Origin: Stictocephala bisonia
Taxonomy: Eukaryota > Arthropoda > Insecta > Hemiptera > Membracidae
Direction of reading: 5' to 3'
Assembly: GCA_035578905.1 (NCBI GenBank)
Contig: JAQJVL010000278.1
Coordinates: 310,001-374,000, forward strand
Length of the DNA: 64,000 bases
Below, one piece after another: positions 58,215 to 64,000 of the stretch. The position numbers were made by a program, and so were the translations under genes. A model generated the notes under the pieces. That model did not search any database. It was given only the letters and a program-made list of their open reading frames with translations, and was not told where the DNA came from. Position 1 is the stretch's first letter, and the number at the start of each line of letters is the position of its first letter.

Positions 58215-58962
58215 AAGTCTAAAAAAATTATAATAATCCTACACATTATTTATTCTGTTTCATTTTGTTTTAACCTCTGTTTAAAATATAGTTATATCCC
58301 TGAAGAATTAAAAAAAGTCCAGTCTGCCCAGATTTCAAAAAAGGGCCTATGAAAATGAACAAGGGAAATATCAACCCATCTTGATCATACCAGCTTAGGT
58401 AAATTATTAGACACAGTACACAAGCAAATCTGTAACTTTTTTAAATAAAATAATTTACTAAATACTATGCAGTTTGGCTTTAGAAAAAGCAGATCTTCTT
58501 TTCAAGCTTTAGATAGTCTCTGGAGCCTTGAAGACGGAGGCTTTTGCTCAGGTTATTTGTATGACCTGGGCAAAACTTTTGGCTGTGTTCGATACCAATA
58601 ACCTTATAACAAAGTTGACATACTACAGTCTTGGCAGCATGCCGATTTAATTTCTCAATCAAATCTTTGTAATAGAAAATAAAAAGTATGTGTTGGTGAA
58701 AATTGGTCTCAAGAATCAATTGTAAAGTTTGGTGTCCCAAAGGGTTCATTACTCAGTCTATTATTCTTCCTTCTTTGTATTAATGAATTACCATCCTCAG
58801 TCAGAGCTACAATCATCATATGTGCTGATAATACAACATTTCCTAATATTGGCAAAGACTTAACACATTCAGTGCTAAGGCTGTATTTTTGTTTTCACCA
58901 TGTGTGGCTGCATATATGAATTAAAAACTTACCCCAGTGGCCGAATTTTTTTTTCAAAAAAA
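58215..58962 (+). pseudogene. Decayed LINE reverse-transcriptase fragment
   Basis: Conceptual pieces in several frames include MQFGFRKSRSSFQALDSLW, YLYDLGKTFGCV, VPKGSLLSLLFFLLCINELP and CADNTTFPNI. These match the RT order QFGFR - AFD - GVPQGSxLxPLLF - YADD with many changes, including CADN for the catalytic box. Old and non-functional. Confidence 0.75.
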
Positions 58963-59462
58963 NNNNNNNNNNNNNNNNNNNNNNNNNNNNNNNNNNNNNN
59001 NNNNNNNNNNNNNNNNNNNNNNNNNNNNNNNNNNNNNNNNNNNNNNNNNNNNNNNNNNNNNNNNNNNNNNNNNNNNNNNNNNNNNNNNNNNNNNNNNNNN
59101 NNNNNNNNNNNNNNNNNNNNNNNNNNNNNNNNNNNNNNNNNNNNNNNNNNNNNNNNNNNNNNNNNNNNNNNNNNNNNNNNNNNNNNNNNNNNNNNNNNNN
59201 NNNNNNNNNNNNNNNNNNNNNNNNNNNNNNNNNNNNNNNNNNNNNNNNNNNNNNNNNNNNNNNNNNNNNNNNNNNNNNNNNNNNNNNNNNNNNNNNNNNN
59301 NNNNNNNNNNNNNNNNNNNNNNNNNNNNNNNNNNNNNNNNNNNNNNNNNNNNNNNNNNNNNNNNNNNNNNNNNNNNNNNNNNNNNNNNNNNNNNNNNNNN
59401 NNNNNNNNNNNNNNNNNNNNNNNNNNNNNNNNNNNNNNNNNNNNNNNNNNNNNNNNNNNNNN
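58963..59462. other. Assembly gap (500 N)
   Basis: Exactly 500 N, a placeholder size. The flanks duplicate each other. Confidence 0.99.
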
Positions 59463-61260
59463 AATTTTAATAATTACACATTTTTTATTCTGTTTCTTTT
59501 TGTTTTAACCCTTGTTTAAAAAATATTTATACCCCCGAAGAATTAAAAAAATTTCCAGTTGCCCAGATTTAAAAAAAAGGGCCATGAAAAATAAAAAGGG
59601 GAAAAATATAACCCATTTTGATCATACCAGCTTGGGGAAATTTAATTAGACACAGTACAAAGCAAATTCTGAAAATTTTTTTTAAAAAAAAATAATTTAC
59701 TAAATACTATGCATTTTGGGCTTAAAAAAAGCAGATCTTTTTTTTCAAGTTTAAAATAGTCTCGGACCTTGAAGAAGGAGGTTTTTGCCCCAGGTTATTT
59801 TTTATCCCTGGGAAAAACTTTTGGTGGGTTCGATACCAAAAACCCTTATAACAAATTTGAATACAACGTCTTGGCAGCTTTCCGTTTTAAATTTTCTCAA
59901 TCAAATCTTTGAAATAGAAAAAAAAAAAAGATGTGTTGGTAAAAATTTGGGGTCTCAAAAATTTAAATTGTAAAGTTTTGGTGCCCCAAAAGGGTTCATT
60001 ACTCAGTCTATTATTCCCCCCTTTCTTTGTATTAATGAATTACCATCCCTCGTCAGACCCTCCAATCATCATATTTTGCTGATTTTACAACATTTCCTAA
60101 TTTTGGCAAAGGGACTTAACAAAATTCAGTGCTAAGGCTGTATTTTTGTTTTCCCCTTTTGGGCGCAAATATAAATTTAAAAAAATTTCCCCCCAGGGGC
60201 CAAATTTTTTTTTTTCAAAAAATAACTTTTGTAATTAGTATTTGTCAATTTATAAACCCCAAAGAATTTGTCTGTATATGGGGAGGCTAAAAAAAATTTA
60301 AATTTTTATTTATGGCCGTCTAGTGGGCCATCGGGCCGGGGTGAACAACTATTTAAATTAAAAAAAGGGAATTAAGTAAAAACCAAAATAAAAAGTTTAA
60401 AACAACTATTACCGGGCCCATTTCTAAAAATTTTTTCAAAATTAAAGTTAATCCGAGATACTTTTTTTTAAAACCCTTAAAAAACAAAAACCATCACTTT
60501 AAAGTGGGGCCCGGGGGTATTTGTAAAACAAAAATTTACAGTATTTTTTTTTTTTTTCCCTTCTTTGCAGAAAATTTCTAAATCTTCTTTTTTTAATTTT
60601 TTCCCTAATTTCTAAAAAAAAAAATTTAAAAAACAGAAAAAAGAAACTCAAAAAATAAAGGGAAAATGAAAAACCGGGTCAAATCTTTGGATACAGAAGA
60701 AGGGGGCGGGACTACTAGCAAGCAAAACCCCAGAAAAAGGCGGGGCCCGACCTGAAAAGGACAAAATTTTTAAAAAATTGGAGTGGGGCATTAAGGGCCC
60801 CAAACCCTAGATGGCTATTCAGCCACCGCTTGGCCAAACTACACACCCACTCCCCGGGTCGGAGGGGTTCGGGTGGCCGTTTTTAAGGGCCCAAAGTAGC
60901 ATTTGAATTTTTTTTTTTAAATTTAAATTTAATTATCCCCCAAAATAAAAATTTTTAAGAAGCATAAATTTTTTGTTTGGTAGCGTAGTTTTTATTTTGA
61001 ATCAATCAAAACTCAAAATTTTTTATTTAAATTAGGATCTTTGATCACCATAGCTCTCACCTTAAATTTTAAAAAAGGAGTGAAATTTTTCCTTTGGGGG
61101 TTTTTTTTTTAAAAACAAACATTTAAAATTTGGGAGTCCATTTTAAATTTATTTTTAAAAACACTAGGTTCACTAGAGTGTTTTAATCTTCCAAAAGACG
61201 CCCCCATTTTTTGCGTCCATTTTTTTAAAATAAAAAACAGCCTATTTTGCACTTTTTTCA
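59463..61260 (+). other. Error-rich sequence, partly a duplicate of the pre-gap LINE fragment
   Basis: 59463-60220 repeats 58230-58960 in the same order with homopolymers and doubled letters expanded (AACCCTTG for AACCTCTG, CCCCCGAAG for CCCTGAAG, TTTTTTTTCAAG for TTCTTTTCAAG). The style of change, continuing to about 61260, looks like uncorrected low-quality sequence rather than evolution. Genes cannot be called here. Confidence 0.8.
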
Positions 61261-62324
61261 ATCTGTTCTTTTATTACACTGAATGTGTTAATGAATTGAA
61301 TATTATCACCCAAGTCACATGTGCTTATACTACTGTTCTTGCTCTTTGGTAGTATAAGCAATGCTAGTAAGATCAATAACATATAAATTCTCTAGAAGTA
61401 AATCATAAGAGTTATTTATAAGTCACATAGGTTAAAACACTGTAAACCCCTTTAAAAAAATATAATATTTCAAACTATTATAGGTCTGTACATGTATGAC
61501 TATTAATTAATTTGTTTCAAAATCCATACCTACTAGTACACAACAAAGAGACTCACTCACATAATAAAAGAAAAAGAAGCCCACAATCATATAATTTAAC
61601 ACATTAAATAACATTCTAAATAGTCATTTGGTTGTTTCCATCAAGATATATAACCATTTGATTAAAATAATTTCCAAATATGACGAAAAACTGTTCTTGA
61701 AGAAACTATATGACTGACATATGGAGAAACCTTTTCTTATTTAAATAAGTTCTTTTGTAAAAAATTATTATTTTAATGTGTTTTGTTGTTTTAATTTATA
61801 TCTGTTATATATAAATTATAGTATTATATTATATTGTCTATTTATTCTTAAATCCAGGATAATTCCTGGTTGCTAGAATGAGCTGCAACAAGACTTGGTA
61901 AATGAATGTGTAAAATTTATTTTGACAGTAAAATGAACTTGATTTGAGTTTGATTTCATTATTTATTAGTGAGACGCCAATCGTCAAGATATCGACGAAT
62001 ATAAGGGGTGAATGAGTGAGATGAGTGAAGATGAACAAGTGTAGTCATTGTTACTAAGGTTTACTGTTCCTCAGAAACAGCTATTTATTAATAGTCAGGG
62101 CAACTGAGAGACCTACAGCTTTATGTGGAAACCAAAACACGTAGTGATGGTCTAATTTTCATCTAACTGACAAGCCTTGATACTCAGGTATCTTCCCCCT
62201 ACACCTCAAGCAATCTGAACCTTGACTAACATCCATCCAACAAGGGACATAAACAGTCATAAAACAGTATATAAAACATCCAGACTTCTCTAGTAAATAT
62301 TAAAACAGCTCTGACAAAACTTAC
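61261..62324. other. Non-coding AT-rich DNA
   Basis: Sequence quality appears normal again. No exon or RNA recognised. Confidence 0.4.
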
Positions 62325-62524
62325 CCTTTATGACTCTGAATTGCATGTAGTGCACTTTGCTTAGAGTCACAAATTAGGCTTGTCGAATTTGACAACGTCA
62401 GAATCTAGCAACCTGATTTTCTCAAAGTATCCATCTCATTAACTAAAGAGATCAGCTGATTAGCAGTTTTTGATGCCCCACTGTATTGCTTCCCAACGTC
62501 ATTCCAATTATTAAGCCTTTTCAG
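62325..62524 (-). pseudogene. Disrupted exon-like segment, weakly SNARE (syntaxin-17)-like
   Basis: Between acceptor AATTTTTAG and donor AAAGG|GTAAGT a frame reads LKRLNNWNDVGKQYSGASKT and ANQLISLVNEMDTLRK. It then needs a frame change (LLDSDVVKFDKPN) and another (DSKQSALHAIQSHK) to continue. The helical pattern loosely recalls the N-terminal region of syntaxin-17-type SNAREs, but this is from memory and weak. The in-frame TAG and two shifts mean a pseudo-exon or sequence errors. Confidence 0.3.
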
Positions 62525-64000
62525 CTAAAAAATTAAAACATCTATTAGAAATTTAACAAAAGTGTCACAAACGCATTTGAATACATTACTAATCATGATG
62601 GTCGATTTGGTTCCTCTTGCTTTCATGAGATTGAATTGACAAGAGCCTGAAAGAAAAAGATTTTCAGAATTTTTCCAGTCACTCCTATGGGTTCTCATTT
62701 CTGAACTTTATCAAGTTAAAAGATGTCATAATTCGAATAGTTATAAAAATATTATGTTTCAGAATGTAAAATTAACTCAATGCCGTCTGTTTAGCTGGCA
62801 AAAAATTTTGTATTTTTTGGTTGTTTTGTGTCAGATGGTTAATTCTTTCTGTTTTATCTAAGTGCATGATAGCATTTGTAATAGTAATAGATTATTTAAC
62901 AGTTGATGATAATAAACAAACAAATTAATAAATAATAGTTTTATAAGAATAACATTAAAAGTTTGTAGGCCAGTGGGGTGGATTCTTGAGGTAAGAGAGA
63001 AAAATCCTTTCTTAATGAGTTTAAGGTAAACCTATGTAACAGTACCAAATTTCAAGTCTATCGGCCTTGTGGTTTTGTAAATTTCATGATGAGTGTGTCA
63101 GTTGGTCATATTTTGTCCACTTTGTGGTCTTATTATGTCCACAAATGACTATGAATGTCCGCACACAACTATCCTCAGACTCAACCAGTTTTGGGGTGAT
63201 AAAAATACCAAATAAGTAGTGCTTTGATCCTCCTGAGTATTTTAAGACCAAAACGACCTACCTCAATTGGAACCTGAGATATAGATGTTTAAGTTAGAAA
63301 AAAAAACCCTTGGAAAATCATAAATTAAGTCACGTTTGAGTACAACTTGAATAAGGTCAGACTTAAGTTTAATCCAATGCCTGATGCCTTGTATGTGCAC
63401 TAATAACTTTCATAAAAAAGAATTGAAGAAAATCGACTGGATAGAATGTCCAAGCAAACTTGGAATAGATTTTGCCAATTCTTTTATGTACAGATTGCAC
63501 TATGATTTGTTTCTTCCAACTAACAAATTTGTTTGAATAAGCTTTATTGTGTTAATATAAAACATTCTATGTAAACATCTATGTTTATATCTGTTCTATC
63601 TGATTCAACAGTATTATCCAAATCATGATCTAAACCTGCGCCAAAATATACAATAACTACTGTAATTAAGATAACATTTTTGTAATATCCATGACTTTTG
63701 AGATGGTAAATGTTAACTATCGATAACTCTTGGAATTAGCCAGTGTGATGTAATAGTATGACAACAGGAATTCAATTGTTGAAGAGTAGAAGAATCAAGC
63801 TACAAACAAGCCTTGTTCCCAAGCTACTCATTAGTTTGTATATTGTGCTATAGCCTATTGATGGTTGTGTTGCACAGTCGCTTTATAATTTTTTTTTTGT
63901 TTATTTACGCCAGTGGCATTTTTGACTTGTCACTGTTGTGTGGGACAACGGTCCAAACCCATCAAGCAATTGCCTCAATACATAACATAATCCAGATTGA
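62525..64000. other. Non-coding DNA
   Basis: No supported feature. Confidence 0.4.

Noticed and set aside
58900..59508. ORFs spanning the N gap
   Set aside because: They consist of undetermined residues across the gap.

Overview
This is an AT-rich eukaryotic window with short exons, GT/AG introns and dense transposable elements. The best-conserved exons belong to a JNK-interacting protein of the JIP3/JIP4 family (Drosophila sunday driver). The mixture of a TTAA piggyBac, non-LTR retrotransposons, a Ty3/gypsy element and tRNA-derived SINEs fits an insect. The order cannot be fixed from the sequence; a hemipteran-like repeat load is only a guess.

The backbone is the minus-strand JIP3/syd gene. 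From 5' to 3' on the minus strand I see an exon at 51053-51110 (leucine zipper II start), an exon at 40555-40611 (leucine zipper II), and then a pair of exons called A (148 nt, coiled coil) and B (185 nt, RH2-like Rab-binding region). The A+B pair lies in a segment of about 3.78 kb that is tandemly repeated four times (19166-40070). Every exon copy keeps its splice sites. The pair totals 333 nt, is phase-2 symmetric, and can splice in frame copy to copy. Copy 2 carries an intact-looking piggyBac element (25805-28061) and copy 4 a 3.4 kb DNA transposon with TIRs of about 460 bp (35538-38968), each in the A-B intron. Later JIP3 exons were not found. Three phase-compatible exons of an unidentified minus-strand gene end at 6555.

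Layout: 1-4.2 kb, non-coding DNA with a 1.16 kb foldback element carrying two degenerate hammerhead-ribozyme-like motifs. 4.2-7.2 kb, exon-like ORFs and small repeats. 7.8-15.1 kb, a decayed non-LTR retrotransposon coding for a Ulp1-type protease, a GDSL/SGNH esterase and an endonuclease/RT protein, bracketed by 630-bp direct repeats. 15.7-18.6 kb, a second, 5'-truncated non-LTR element on the minus strand with an 8-bp target duplication. 19.2-40.1 kb, the four-copy exon array. 40.7-48.5 kb, a young Ty3/gypsy element with near-identical LTRs, intact gag and pol and a canonical -1 slippery site. 52-54.7 kb, a GT-rich minisatellite with higher-order structure. 56.3-57.7 kb, degenerate repeats with GCCGCCATCTT motifs. 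58.1-61.3 kb, a dead LINE fragment, a 500-N gap and an error-rich partial duplicate of the pre-gap sequence. 62.3-62.5 kb, a disrupted exon-like segment.

The main candidate for a new biological feature is the fourfold in-frame exon-pair duplication in the motor/Rab adaptor gene. If spliced serially it would give a JIP3 protein with up to four coiled-coil/RH2-like modules; if spliced alternatively it would give a choice among variants.
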